Assembly: GCA_041287865.1 (NCBI GenBank)
Contig: JBGGMV010000008.1
Span: forward strand, 1 to 64,000
Reading direction: 5' to 3'
Length of the DNA stretch: 64,000 bases
Origin: JAPWJZ01 sp041287865
GTDB taxonomy: Bacteria; Pseudomonadota; Alphaproteobacteria; Micavibrionales; UBA2020
Shown: piece after piece, positions 16,740 through 24,807 of the stretch
Layout: the number at the start of each line of letters is the position of its first letter
Position numbering within the stretch: position 1 is the first letter of the stretch
Notes under the pieces: model-generated
Databases searched by the model: none
The model's input: only the letters and a program-made list of their open reading frames with translations
Told to the model about the DNA's origin: nothing
Translations under genes and position numbers: made by a program

Positions 16740-17420
16740 GTGGGCCTGTTCGCCAGAAGCTTTCAGTTCGTCAAGCTGCCGGTACTTATGGTTGCCGACC
16801 TGTTTTCCAAACCCACATCGCGCATATTGAACGACCGCCTGAAAAAGGCCATCGCCGGCGACCTTGCCCTCTCGGGCAAATACGCGCTGAAGAAAGGCGC
16901 AAACCCGGAATTCGAAAGCAGCCTGCTGCTGGCCGCCGAAAAGGGCAATGCCCCGCTGGTCCGCGCGCTGCTGGAACACGGCGCGAACCCGAACCTCTGG
17001 TATACGCGCACGCGCGAAAACGGGCTGGTGACGACGCAAATCATCGCCAACCCGCTTGTCTACGCCCTGCAGGCGGGGCATACGGGCGCGGTCAAGGCGC
17101 TGCTGGACCATAAATCGGACCCCTGGACCTTTGAACACAAGACGGTCACGGATCTGGGCTACGCGCCGCATGTCAGCACGCAGGATGCGCTCGCGATCGC
17201 ACAATCGAAATGTTACGACGATATCTGCGGCCTGCTGGAAACCGCGCGCAAGGACAACCCGCAACCCGCGCCCGCTCCGGCCGCCACGTCTTCCGCCGTC
17301 GCGAAGCAGCAGCCGGCGACCGACGATTTCAACGCCAAGGCTGCGCCCAGCGTCTCGACCAACGACGACATCATCGTTTCGGGGCCGTTGAAACTCAAAA
17401 ACCCGCCGCGCCTGCGATAA
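16740..17420 (+). CDS. Ankyrin-repeat protein 2
   Basis: 226 residues, GTG start after GGGGAGGATGGA. An N-terminal hydrophobic/basic segment (RSFQFVKLPVLMVADLFSKP) precedes about four ankyrin units between residues 38 and 170 (LVRALLEHGANPNL, AVKALLDHKSDPWTF). The tail from 175 is rich in Pro/Ala and contains TDDFNAKAAPS (about 190-200) and ends GPLKLKNPPRLR. These are the two short motifs shared with other proteins of the window, here both in one tail. A terminator follows. Confidence 0.87.
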   Translation: MGLFARSFQFVKLPVLMVADLFSKPTSRILNDRLKKAIAGDLALSGKYALKKGANPEFESSLLLAAEKGNAPLVRALLEHGANPNLWYTRTRENGLVTTQIIANPLVYALQAGHTGAVKALLDHKSDPWTFEHKTVTDLGYAPHVSTQDALAIAQSKCYDDICGLLETARKDNPQPAPAPAATSSAVAKQQPATDDFNAKAAPSVSTNDDIIVSGPLKLKNPPRLR

Positions 17421-17426
17421 AAAAAA

Positions 17427-17454
17427 CGCCCCGGTTTATGGCCGGGGCGTCTTT
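17427..17454 (+). terminator. Bidirectional rho-independent terminator
   Basis: Stem ACGCCCCGG / CCGGGGCGT with loop TTTATGG, flanked by A-runs on the left and CTTTT on the right. It lies between the convergent ankyrin gene and the gene at 17469, so it can serve both. Confidence 0.85.
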
Positions 17455-17468
17455 TCGCTTATTTCTGA

Positions 17469-18095
17469 TTAGTGGCCGTGGCCGCCGAAGGGCGGGCGCG
17501 GGCCGCTAGGCTTTTTTGGCTGGGCGGCCGCCGCCTTGTCGAGGGCCGAGAGCGCGTCGCGCGATTTCTGCGCGGCGTCTTCGAAGACTTTGTCGAGTGC
17601 GGGGTCTGCGCCTTTGACCTTGGCGAAGTTCGCTTCGAGATCGTTCAGGATATCCCAGCGGCGCTCGTGGAACTTGTCGATCTTCGCGCGGCCGATCATC
17701 TGGTCGGTCATGGTGGAAACGCCTTCGACGATGAAGATGCGATTGGCATCGCGCGTCATTTCGGCATCCACGGGCGCGTTACCGGCCATGGTCAGCAGCA
17801 GGTCGACAGCGCGGTCGCCGAACATGCGGCGGCAGACGGTTTCGGTTTCGGGGTTGGCGGCGAGGATGCCTTTCGCGGGGCCCAGCAGCGCCAGCGTCAC
17901 CGACTCTTCCGAATAATCGGGGCAGTTGTCGATGATGCGTTTTGCGGCGGCGACGGGCTGGTTGTGCATGAAGTTCACGATGCGCTCGGGGCCGAACATC
18001 TTCATGTTCTCGTTGAGCCACTGGTTGCAGATTTGGGCGGCGGCTTCCCACTTGGGGTTGCTGGGCAGGCCGGAGGTGGAATAATCGAACGGCAT
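17469..18095 (-). CDS. Hypothetical helical protein downstream of ybaB
   Basis: 208 residues, no family recognised. Predicted mostly alpha-helical, no signal peptide or membrane segment; the C-terminal 25 residues are Pro/Gly/His-rich (GPRPPFGGHGH), possibly metal-binding. A strong AAGGAG ribosome-binding site precedes the ATG. It lies 24 bp after ybaB on the same strand, where many bacteria have recR; it shows no RecR zinc finger or Toprim motif. Ends at a shared terminator. Confidence 0.8.
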   Translation of the reverse strand: MPFDYSTSGLPSNPKWEAAAQICNQWLNENMKMFGPERIVNFMHNQPVAAAKRIIDNCPDYSEESVTLALLGPAKGILAANPETETVCRRMFGDRAVDLLLTMAGNAPVDAEMTRDANRIFIVEGVSTMTDQMIGRAKIDKFHERRWDILNDLEANFAKVKGADPALDKVFEDAAQKSRDALSALDKAAAAQPKKPSGPRPPFGGHGH

Positions 18096-18119
18096 TATAA
18101 TCTCCTTCAGGGTTAAAAT

Positions 18120-18443
18120 TTAAATCGGCAGGTCGAGACCGGGCGGCAGGCCCATGTCCTTCATCAGTTTCGTGGTTTCGTCGGCCATCAGTTTTTCGGC
18201 CTTGTTGCGCGCATCGTTGACGGCGGCGACGATCAGGTCTTCCAGCACGTCTTTTTCATCGGCCTTCACGACGGCGGGGTCGAGCTTGATCGATTTCAGG
18301 GTGTACTTGCCCGACATCACGCAGGACACAAGGCCGCCGGCCGTTTCGCCCGCGATTTCGGTCGCCTGCACGCGCGCCTGCATCTCCTGCATCTGCTGCT
18401 TGAACTTCTGCGCCTTTTGCATCATCTGGGCAAAATTGGTCAC
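18120..18443 (-). CDS. ybaB: Nucleoid-associated protein YbaB/EbfC
   Basis: 107 residues, dimeric DNA-binding protein of the YbaB/EbfC family. The N-terminal helix (MMQKAQKFKQQMQEMQAR) leads into the conserved core (GGLVSCVMSGKYTLKSIKLD) and a C-terminal helix with NDARNKAEKLM. GTG start with GAAGGGG upstream. In many bacteria ybaB lies directly behind dnaX; here dnaX is 4.1 kb upstream on the same strand and the gap is filled with ankyrin genes on the other strand. Confidence 0.93.
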   Translation of the reverse strand: MTNFAQMMQKAQKFKQQMQEMQARVQATEIAGETAGGLVSCVMSGKYTLKSIKLDPAVVKADEKDVLEDLIVAAVNDARNKAEKLMADETTKLMKDMGLPPGLDLPI

Positions 18444-18654
18444 GGGCTCTGGCCCCTTCTTTAATGATCTTTAATGTGGAATTGGCTTGCACCGTAGAGG
18501 TCAATGTACCCCAAGTCAACCCGCTGCGACGCCCCCGATGGCAGGGCACAAATCCCTGTTTTTGAACGCTAATTTGACGGGCGGGATTTGCGGTTGAGTT
18601 AGGGTCTGTTTTATGTTAAATTCGGGTGCTTTTAATTGGATTATCAAGGACAAG

Positions 18655-19344
18655 ATGGCACAAGACACTTCCGACAAAAGCCAGAGCTTCAATGCCTCCG
18701 CTGCGCCCCCGGCGTCGGAGATCACGCGCTTTTTCAAGGCCGTGGAGAACAACGATTCAGTGACCATGCTGTCGCTGCTGATGGCCTGGCCGCGCGACGC
18801 GACGAAATGGAAGAACGGCGACGGCATGACCGGCCTGATGATGTCGGCGCAGGCGGGGTATCGCGAGGTATCATGGCTGCTGATCCATGCGAACAAAGAA
18901 GACCTCGAGATCGGCAACCAGAACGAGTCAACCGCGCTGATGTTCGCCGCGCACTACGGCAAGGCCAGCATCGTCGCCATGCTGCTGGAGGCGGGTGCCA
19001 ACGTCAACCACGCGAACAAGAACGGCCATACCGCCCTTATCTCCGCCGCCGCGAACGGGTTCAAGAACACGACCGACCAGCTGCTGAAATACAACGCCGA
19101 CACAACGCTGACCGATTTGAAAGGCGACGACGCACTGGCCTATGCGAAAGAAAACAAGAACGCCGACATCGCGGAGATGATCGTCAAGGCCGCGGCCGAA
19201 CAGGCCGAAGCGAAAGCCCGCGCCGCCGAGCTGAACAGGCCGGTGGAACCCGTGAAGCCCAACCTTTCCCCCGTCTGGGACGACAACTCGGAAGCGATCG
19301 AAGCGCTGCGCAAGGCAATGGTCAAGGGGAAACTGACCAAATGA
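18655..19344 (+). CDS. Ankyrin-repeat protein 3
   Basis: 229 residues from the ATG preceded by AAGGACA; a longer frame from 18613 lacks a ribosome-binding site. The N-terminus has SQSFNASAAPPAS, the F-N-A motif. About four or five ankyrin units follow (40-170), e.g. TALMFAAHYGKASIVAMLLE, with the acidic-Trp cap MAWPRDATKW. The C-terminal 60 residues are helical and charged. It overlaps the next ankyrin gene by 4 bp (ATGA) and opens an array of four ankyrin genes between ybaB and dnaX. Confidence 0.88.
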   Translation: MAQDTSDKSQSFNASAAPPASEITRFFKAVENNDSVTMLSLLMAWPRDATKWKNGDGMTGLMMSAQAGYREVSWLLIHANKEDLEIGNQNESTALMFAAHYGKASIVAMLLEAGANVNHANKNGHTALISAAANGFKNTTDQLLKYNADTTLTDLKGDDALAYAKENKNADIAEMIVKAAAEQAEAKARAAELNRPVEPVKPNLSPVWDDNSEAIEALRKAMVKGKLTK

Positions 19345-20510
19345 TGTTGGGCTGGGCGAAAAAGATTTTCGGCATCTCTGCCGCGCCGCCCGCGTCTCCC
19401 GCGCCCACACAGGCTTTCCCCGCCAACACCGCGATGGCGCAGAGGATAGCGGCCGCCAACCTGACGCCCAAAACCGTCTGGAGCCTGATCGAGCGCGGCG
19501 ACCTCAAGGGCCTGCAGGAGCTGATCGCCAAAGACCCCGCGCAATTGAACGCCACCACCAAAACGGCGATCCGCAAGCGCATCAACCTCAAGATGAAACC
19601 CGTCCATTATGCGGCCTATCTGGGGCAGGAAGCGGCGCTGGTGCTGCTGCACCAGAACGGCGCGGACATCAACGAAAAGGCGCAGGATGACTATACCTGC
19701 CTGCATCTTGCGGGGCGCAGCAAGGCGGGCGGCGTGGCGGCGGCCTATCTGCTGGAGAAAAGCACGATCGACGTCAATGCGCTGTCAGCCCACGGCACGA
19801 CCGCGCTGATGGAAGCGGCGCGCAGCGGCAACCAGACCGCCGTGCGCGAGATGCTGGAGAAAAACGCCAAGACCGACCTTGTCACCCCGCAATCGCCCGC
19901 CGCGATAGGCCTTGCGGCGCGCAACGGGCATTTCGGCATCGTCAAGCTGCTGGCGGAAAACGGCGCCAACATCAATGCGCCCGACAGTCTGCTGCGCCGG
20001 CCCCTGTGGCAGGCCACGCTCGAGCGGCGCGAGGATATCGCCGATTACCTGCTGGAAAAAGGCGCGGCCACCGATGGTTCCGATTTGCAAGGCGTCACGC
20101 TGCTGATGGTGGCGGCGCAGCGTGGCAACGCGAAGCTGCTGGCGACGCTGCTGGCGGCGGGCCACGACCCGAACGACCGCGACAATAACGGCAATACCGC
20201 GCTGCATTACGCCTGCTACGACGAGACAGCCGATAACGCGCGGCAGGTCGCAGAGCTGCTGATCGGCCATGGCGCCTGGATCGACGCAAAGAACAAGATG
20301 GGCGAAGACCCGCTCGGCTATGCGCGCAGCAAGGGCCGCACGACGCGCACGCTGATCGCCTGCCTCGAAGCCGCGCAGGACGATCCGGCTGCGGTGCGCA
20401 CGCCCTCGATCAACGACGTCTTTAGCGCAGGCGCGAAGCGCGAGGTGAAGGTGATGAAAACACTGACGCTCCGCGCGCCGGAAACGCCTGCGGCGAAACT
20501 GGCAAGGTGA
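19341..20510 (+). CDS. Ankyrin-repeat protein 4
   Basis: 389 residues. The ATGATG start overlaps the stop of the previous gene, implying translational coupling; the frame is open further upstream but that part is out-of-frame sequence of gene 3. The N-terminus reads WAKKIFGISAAPPASPAP, nearly the same as the next gene's KKIFGLEAAPPPQ. About eight ankyrin units (65-345) include GTTALMEAARSGNQTAVREM and VTLLMVAAQRGNAKLLATLL. The C-terminus reads VMKTLTLRAPETP, the basic-hydrophobic tail motif. A tandem duplicate of the gene at 20514. Confidence 0.9.
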   Translation: MMLGWAKKIFGISAAPPASPAPTQAFPANTAMAQRIAAANLTPKTVWSLIERGDLKGLQELIAKDPAQLNATTKTAIRKRINLKMKPVHYAAYLGQEAALVLLHQNGADINEKAQDDYTCLHLAGRSKAGGVAAAYLLEKSTIDVNALSAHGTTALMEAARSGNQTAVREMLEKNAKTDLVTPQSPAAIGLAARNGHFGIVKLLAENGANINAPDSLLRRPLWQATLERREDIADYLLEKGAATDGSDLQGVTLLMVAAQRGNAKLLATLLAAGHDPNDRDNNGNTALHYACYDETADNARQVAELLIGHGAWIDAKNKMGEDPLGYARSKGRTTRTLIACLEAAQDDPAAVRTPSINDVFSAGAKREVKVMKTLTLRAPETPAAKLAR

Positions 20511-20513
20511 CAG

Positions 20514-21659
20514 ATGCTGGAGCGGTTGAAAAAAATCTTCGGCCTTGAAGCCGCGCCGCCGCCGCAGCCTCCCGCGCCGGTGTCCGCTCCCGTGCCTGTC
20601 AAGCCCCCGCCTTCCCCGCCGCAGCCGAAAACGATCTGGAGGCTGATCGACGACAACAAGCCGGAGCGCGTCGCCGAAGCCATCGCGGCCAATCCCGCGC
20701 TGCTGAACGAGACAAAGAAGTTCACGATCAGCAAGGACGATCTTACCCTGACGCCCGTGCAATATGCCGCCCATATGGGCCGCAAGAAGGTGATAGCCGT
20801 GCTGCACAAGGCCGGCGCGGATATCGACAGCGCGGGTGACAAGGGCTTCACCCCCCTGCACCTTGCCGCACGCTTCAGGAACGGCGCGGACGCTCTTGAA
20901 TACCTGCTGGCAGAGAGCAAGACCAGCGTCGATGCCAGAACGGATGCCGGCGTCACGCCGCTGATCGAAGCCGCGCGGCAGGGAAACCGCAGCAGCGTCC
21001 GGGCGCTGCTCGCCCGTAACGCCAACATGGAAATAACGGCGCCGCATGCGATGCCCGCCATCGTCGCGGCCGCCGCCGCCGGCCATACAGACCTCGTGGA
21101 AGAACTGCTCAAGGCCGGCGCAGCGATCGACGCCAAAAACAACGCCGGCCGCACCGCGCTCTGGTATGCCGCCTATAACAACCAGCCCCGCCTTGCCACT
21201 TCCCTGCTCGCGCAGGGCGCGGATACAGGCATCGCCGACGCGCATGGCACGACGCTGCTGATGGGCGCCGCGCGCAATGGCAACATTGATCTGGCCAAGG
21301 ACCTGCTGGAAGCGGGGCAGGACATCAACCGGCGTGACGGCAACGGCTGCACCGCGCTGCACTATACCTGTTTCGCCGAAGCGGGCCTGCGCGTGAAGCA
21401 AGTGGCCGAATTCCTGATCAGCAAAGGCGCCTATATCGACACGGTGGACAAGCAGGGCGATACGCCCCTCGACCGCGCGCAGCGCATCAAGAGCGTATGG
21501 CAGGCGGCGATGACCGATCTCTTCCAGACAAAGATGGCTGACCCCGCCAGCGCACGCGATCCCTCCTACCTTGCCCCCTTTACGGAGGGGTCGGAGCAGA
21601 GGGTGACGACCATGAAGGCGCTGAAATTCCGCCCGCCCGCAAACGAGCCAACATTCTGA
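20514..21659 (+). CDS. Ankyrin-repeat protein 5
   Basis: 381 residues, 3 bp after gene 4 and clearly its paralogue: same amphipathic N-terminus (LERLKKIFGLEAAPP), Pro-rich linker, TIWRLIDD opening helix, about eight ankyrin units in the same order, and a tail TMKALKFRPPANEP that matches the TMKTLTLRAPETP-type tail. The repeats contain standard TPLHLAARFRN and TALWYAAYNNQ helices. Cytoplasmic by sequence, unless the shared terminal motifs direct export. Part of the four-gene array. Confidence 0.9.
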   Translation: MLERLKKIFGLEAAPPPQPPAPVSAPVPVKPPPSPPQPKTIWRLIDDNKPERVAEAIAANPALLNETKKFTISKDDLTLTPVQYAAHMGRKKVIAVLHKAGADIDSAGDKGFTPLHLAARFRNGADALEYLLAESKTSVDARTDAGVTPLIEAARQGNRSSVRALLARNANMEITAPHAMPAIVAAAAAGHTDLVEELLKAGAAIDAKNNAGRTALWYAAYNNQPRLATSLLAQGADTGIADAHGTTLLMGAARNGNIDLAKDLLEAGQDINRRDGNGCTALHYTCFAEAGLRVKQVAEFLISKGAYIDTVDKQGDTPLDRAQRIKSVWQAAMTDLFQTKMADPASARDPSYLAPFTEGSEQRVTTMKALKFRPPANEPTF

Positions 21660-21744
21660 TATAAAAAGCCTTTTTAGCAATTATTTGCATAATGTTAGGC
21701 GTATGCTAAGGTACTTTCATACCTTAACAACAGACGAGGATTCT

Positions 21745-22404
21745 TTGCCCCGCCTAACAGCCACCTTCAACCGCGCAGCAAACAGCCCGCCCCGCGACAT
21801 GGATCTTTTCCTGATGAAAGCCCTGATCCACAAAGATACGAATGTCGCCATCGACATGATCGACAACGGCGCGGACGTCAACTACCGCAACAAGCTGGGC
21901 GAAACGCCGCTGATGGCGGCGGCGCTGAACGGCAACGCGATGATCGTCGAGATGCTGCTGGAACAGGGCGCGGATGTGAACGCCGCCGACGCGCAGGGCA
22001 ATACCCCGCTGCACTGGCTGGCGCGCGCCGACTGGACGCGCGAGATACCCGGCATTGCGCAGGCGATGATCGACGGCGGCGCGGATCCAACACTGATGAA
22101 TGCGCGGGGAGAAACCCCAGGCTATGTCGCGGGCATGCTGAACAAGAGCCGCCTTGCCCGCGTGCTGGGCGCCGGCATCCCGGGCGTGCCAGAGCGCGAA
22201 GAAACGATCGAGATCCGCAAACCCCTCCGCCTGAAAACCGCGCCCGCGCCCGAAGCTGAACCGGAGCCGGAGCCTGAACCCGCGCCTGAAGTCGTGCCGG
22301 AACCTGTCGCGGCAGCACCCGCCCCGCCGCCGGCGAGGGTCGAAAAATCGGAAACGATCAGCGAAATGGAGAAGCGTTTCGCCAAGGCGGGGTTGTTCGG
22401 GTAG
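21745..22404 (+). CDS. Ankyrin-repeat protein 6 with Pro/Glu tail
   Basis: 219 residues from a TTG with GAGG 6 nt upstream; ATG 21703 and TTG 21685 are in-frame alternatives. I prefer 21745 because the protein then begins with PRLTATFNRAANS, aligned with the F-N-A N-termini of its neighbours. Three or four ankyrin units (24-140; TPLMAAALNGNAMIVEMLLE) are followed by RKPLRLKTAPAPE, the basic-hydrophobic motif, here internal, then an EPEPEPEP-type linker and a terminal helix (ISEMEKRFAKAGLFG). It ends beside a BIME-like repeat. Confidence 0.85.
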   Translation: MPRLTATFNRAANSPPRDMDLFLMKALIHKDTNVAIDMIDNGADVNYRNKLGETPLMAAALNGNAMIVEMLLEQGADVNAADAQGNTPLHWLARADWTREIPGIAQAMIDGGADPTLMNARGETPGYVAGMLNKSRLARVLGAGIPGVPEREETIEIRKPLRLKTAPAPEAEPEPEPEPAPEVVPEPVAAAPAPPPARVEKSETISEMEKRFAKAGLFG

Positions 22405-22420
22405 GCACCCGCATTGCTGA

Positions 22421-22565
22421 AGTACCCTCACCCTAACCCTCTCCCAGTAGGGAGAGGGGATTCCTGACTTTTTCTTCGAAAAAGAAATTATAATTTTACA
22501 TGTTTTGCGTCAGCAAAACTCTCTCGTCCCCTCTCCCTCTGGGAGAGGGCTAGGGTGAGGGTACT
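22421..22565. repeat. BIME-like composite repeat between convergent genes
   Basis: Two REP-like cores in opposite orientation: 22421-22462 (AGTACCCTCACCC to GGGAGAGGGGA) and 22526-22565 (GTCCCCTCTCCC to GGGTGAGGGTACT). Between them lie two further hairpins, TTTTTCTTCGAAAAAG and GTTTTGC-gtca-GCAAAAC. The whole element separates the convergent ankyrin 6 and dnaX genes, as BIMEs do. Confidence 0.85.
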
Positions 22566-22579
22566 ACCTATCGGAAATT

Positions 22580-24241
22580 TCAGGACTTCGTGCGAATATC
22601 GATGATCTTCGCGCCGGGGAAGGCCTTCAGCGCTTCCTGCACGATATCGCTCGACTGCACCTGCTGCTGGATCGCCTGGGTTTCGGACTGCTTGGCTTCG
22701 CCAAGTGTGGCCTCGCCCTGTTCGCGCGACAGGCTGACCATCCAGCGTTCGCCCGTCCACTGGGCCAGTTTTTCGGTCATCTGGCCGACAAGGTTGTTGG
22801 GCGCGCCCTGTTTCAGCCGGAGCGCGATATGGCCGCGTTCGAACTTCACCACATGCACGTAGTTGACCAGATTGGCCTGCAGCAGCATATCGCGCTGCTG
22901 GGCGCAGAGCGCCACAACATCGCGGAATGAATTGAGCGCAACAGCGCCTTGTACCTGAGGCTCAGCGATAGCTTGTGTCACCGCACCGCTTCGCATCACG
23001 GTGCCGCGCGAACCGCCGCCGCCCGCGGGCGCGCCTGCGCCCATGCTGACGGTGGTGCCGTCTTTCAATTGTTTCAGCACATCGCCCGGCGTGGGTTGAT
23101 CGGAGACAAACAGCATCCGGATTAAAATCATTTCAAGCGCGGCCTGCGGGTTCGGGGCCTGCGCCACTTCCGACACGCCCTTCAGCAGCATCTGCCAGGC
23201 GCGGGTCAGCACCGGCACCGACAATTCCTTGGCCAGTGCAAGGCCGCGGGTTTTTTCTGCTTCGGGCAGGGCCTGATCTTTCGCGGTATCGGAGCTGATG
23301 CGGGCCTTGGTCAGGTAATGGGTGAACTCAAGCAAATCCTGCAGCACCATCAGCGGCACGACGCCGTTTTTATAAAGGTTGTCGAGCAGCGACAGCGACG
23401 CCGCCGTATCGCCCTTCATCAGCGCTTCAAAAAGGTCGATCGTGACGGCGCGGTCGGCAAGGCCCAGCATGTCGCGCACGCTCTGCTCGGTGACGCCGGC
23501 GGGTTCGCGCGAAATGGCTTGGTCCAGCAGGCTCAGCCCGTCGCGGGCGGAACCGTCGGCGGTGCGGGCGATGAGTGCGATTGCGCCCTGCTCCGCCTTG
23601 ACCCTTTCTTTCTCCAGCAGCTCGCCGAAGTATTTTTCGAGCACGTCGGAGCCGATGCGGCGGAGATCAAAACGTTGGCAGCGCGACAGCACCGTCACCG
23701 GCACTTTGCGGATTTCGGTGGTGGCGAAGATGAATTTGCAATGCGCGGGCGGTTCCTCCAGCGTCTTCAACAGCGCGTTGAAGGCGGGGGTGGAGAGCAT
23801 ATGCACTTCGTCGACGATGAAAATCTTGTAGCGGCCCGAAATCGGCGCATATTGCACGGTGTCGATCAGGCTGCGGATATTGTCGACGCCGGTATGCGAT
23901 GCGGCGTCCATTTCCAGCACGTCGACATGGCGGTCGTCGGCGATGGCCTTGCACTGGTCGCAGGTGCCGCAGGGCGTGACGGTCGGCCCTTTTTCGCAGT
24001 TGAGCGCGCGGGCGATGATGCGGGCGGTGGTGGTCTTGCCCACGCCGCGCACGCCGGTCAGCATAAAGGCATGGGCGATCCGGCCGGATTCAATCGCGTT
24101 GGTGAGCGTGCGCACCAGCGCGTCCTGCCCCTTCAGCTCGCTGAAGTCGCGGGGGCGGTATTTGCGGGCGAGCACGCGATATTCGGCGTTGCCTGCCTCT
24201 GTCACGTCTTTTTCCGCTGTTTGCGCGCTTTTCTTGGCCAC
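22580..24241 (-). CDS. dnaX: DNA polymerase III subunits gamma/tau
   Basis: 553 residues, clamp-loader ATPase. The GTG at 24241 has GGGGA about 7 nt upstream; the frame extends 20 codons further without a good site. Walker A is GVRGVGKTTTARI, the zinc module CEKGPTVTPCGTCDQC, Walker B IFIVDEVHML, and sensor 1 FIFATTEIRKVP. Domain III and a tau-like C-terminal region (from about 370) follow, including a Gly-rich linker and FERGHIALRLK. No obvious -1 frameshift slip site was identified by eye. On its strand the next gene, 4.1 kb away, is ybaB. Confidence 0.95.
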   Translation of the reverse strand: MAKKSAQTAEKDVTEAGNAEYRVLARKYRPRDFSELKGQDALVRTLTNAIESGRIAHAFMLTGVRGVGKTTTARIIARALNCEKGPTVTPCGTCDQCKAIADDRHVDVLEMDAASHTGVDNIRSLIDTVQYAPISGRYKIFIVDEVHMLSTPAFNALLKTLEEPPAHCKFIFATTEIRKVPVTVLSRCQRFDLRRIGSDVLEKYFGELLEKERVKAEQGAIALIARTADGSARDGLSLLDQAISREPAGVTEQSVRDMLGLADRAVTIDLFEALMKGDTAASLSLLDNLYKNGVVPLMVLQDLLEFTHYLTKARISSDTAKDQALPEAEKTRGLALAKELSVPVLTRAWQMLLKGVSEVAQAPNPQAALEMILIRMLFVSDQPTPGDVLKQLKDGTTVSMGAGAPAGGGGSRGTVMRSGAVTQAIAEPQVQGAVALNSFRDVVALCAQQRDMLLQANLVNYVHVVKFERGHIALRLKQGAPNNLVGQMTEKLAQWTGERWMVSLSREQGEATLGEAKQSETQAIQQQVQSSDIVQEALKAFPGAKIIDIRTKS

Positions 24242-24414
24242 TGTGGTCCCCGTTTGATGAGATTCAAAAGAATATATGATTCCCCCCCCCATATCAAACA
24301 ACCCTCGCCCCTTATTACCGAAATACAGTTGCCCGACCGGCGGCGTACCGCCGCGCTGCTTGCCAGCGGGAGCAGGCGCATATTAAGATACTGAAAAGCT
24401 TGAAGGAGAAGGCC

Positions 24415-24801
24415 ATGGCGCTGACGCTCGAGGAACTGGACGGAAAATACGAAATCCATTCCGAGAGAGTGAGTGGCGGGATGGCCGTGCCGGACGGCGA
24501 CGGCATGACCGAGATCAAGAACGGCCTGACCTTCCGCAAGGACAAAAACGGCTTTATCTGGGAGAGCTCCTTCACGCTGGCCGGCCCCGACAGGGTGCAG
24601 ATGGAATCGACCATCGACCCCAGCCACGCCGACACTTTCCTGAAGGACGAAAAGGGCAACCTCACCAAGGCGATGCTCACCTACCGCGCGCTGCTGGACG
24701 CCAGCCGCGAAAACGGGCGGCTCGTGCTCCGCGGCGACGTCAAGCATGGCGACGAGGTCACGCGCCTGACCATGACGAAAGTCGCCGTCACCAAAATCTG
24801 A
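24415..24801 (+). CDS. Hypothetical beta-rich protein
   Basis: 128 residues, ATG preceded by AAGGAGAAGGCC. No signal peptide or membrane segment. A beta-strand pattern with alternating charged residues (YEIHSERVSGGMAVPDGDGM; NGLTFRKDKNGFIWESSF; GRLVLRGDVKHGDEVTRLTM) suggests a small barrel or lipocalin-like fold; this is inference only. Divergent from dnaX and 6 bp from the convergent end of the giant RTX gene. Confidence 0.8.
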   Translation: MALTLEELDGKYEIHSERVSGGMAVPDGDGMTEIKNGLTFRKDKNGFIWESSFTLAGPDRVQMESTIDPSHADTFLKDEKGNLTKAMLTYRALLDASRENGRLVLRGDVKHGDEVTRLTMTKVAVTKI

Positions 24802-24807
24802 TTTCTA

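Noticed and set aside
19785..21680. 631-codon minus-strand frame across ankyrin genes 4 and 5
   Set aside because: Shadow of repetitive GC-rich ankyrin sequence; no start signal or family-like sequence.
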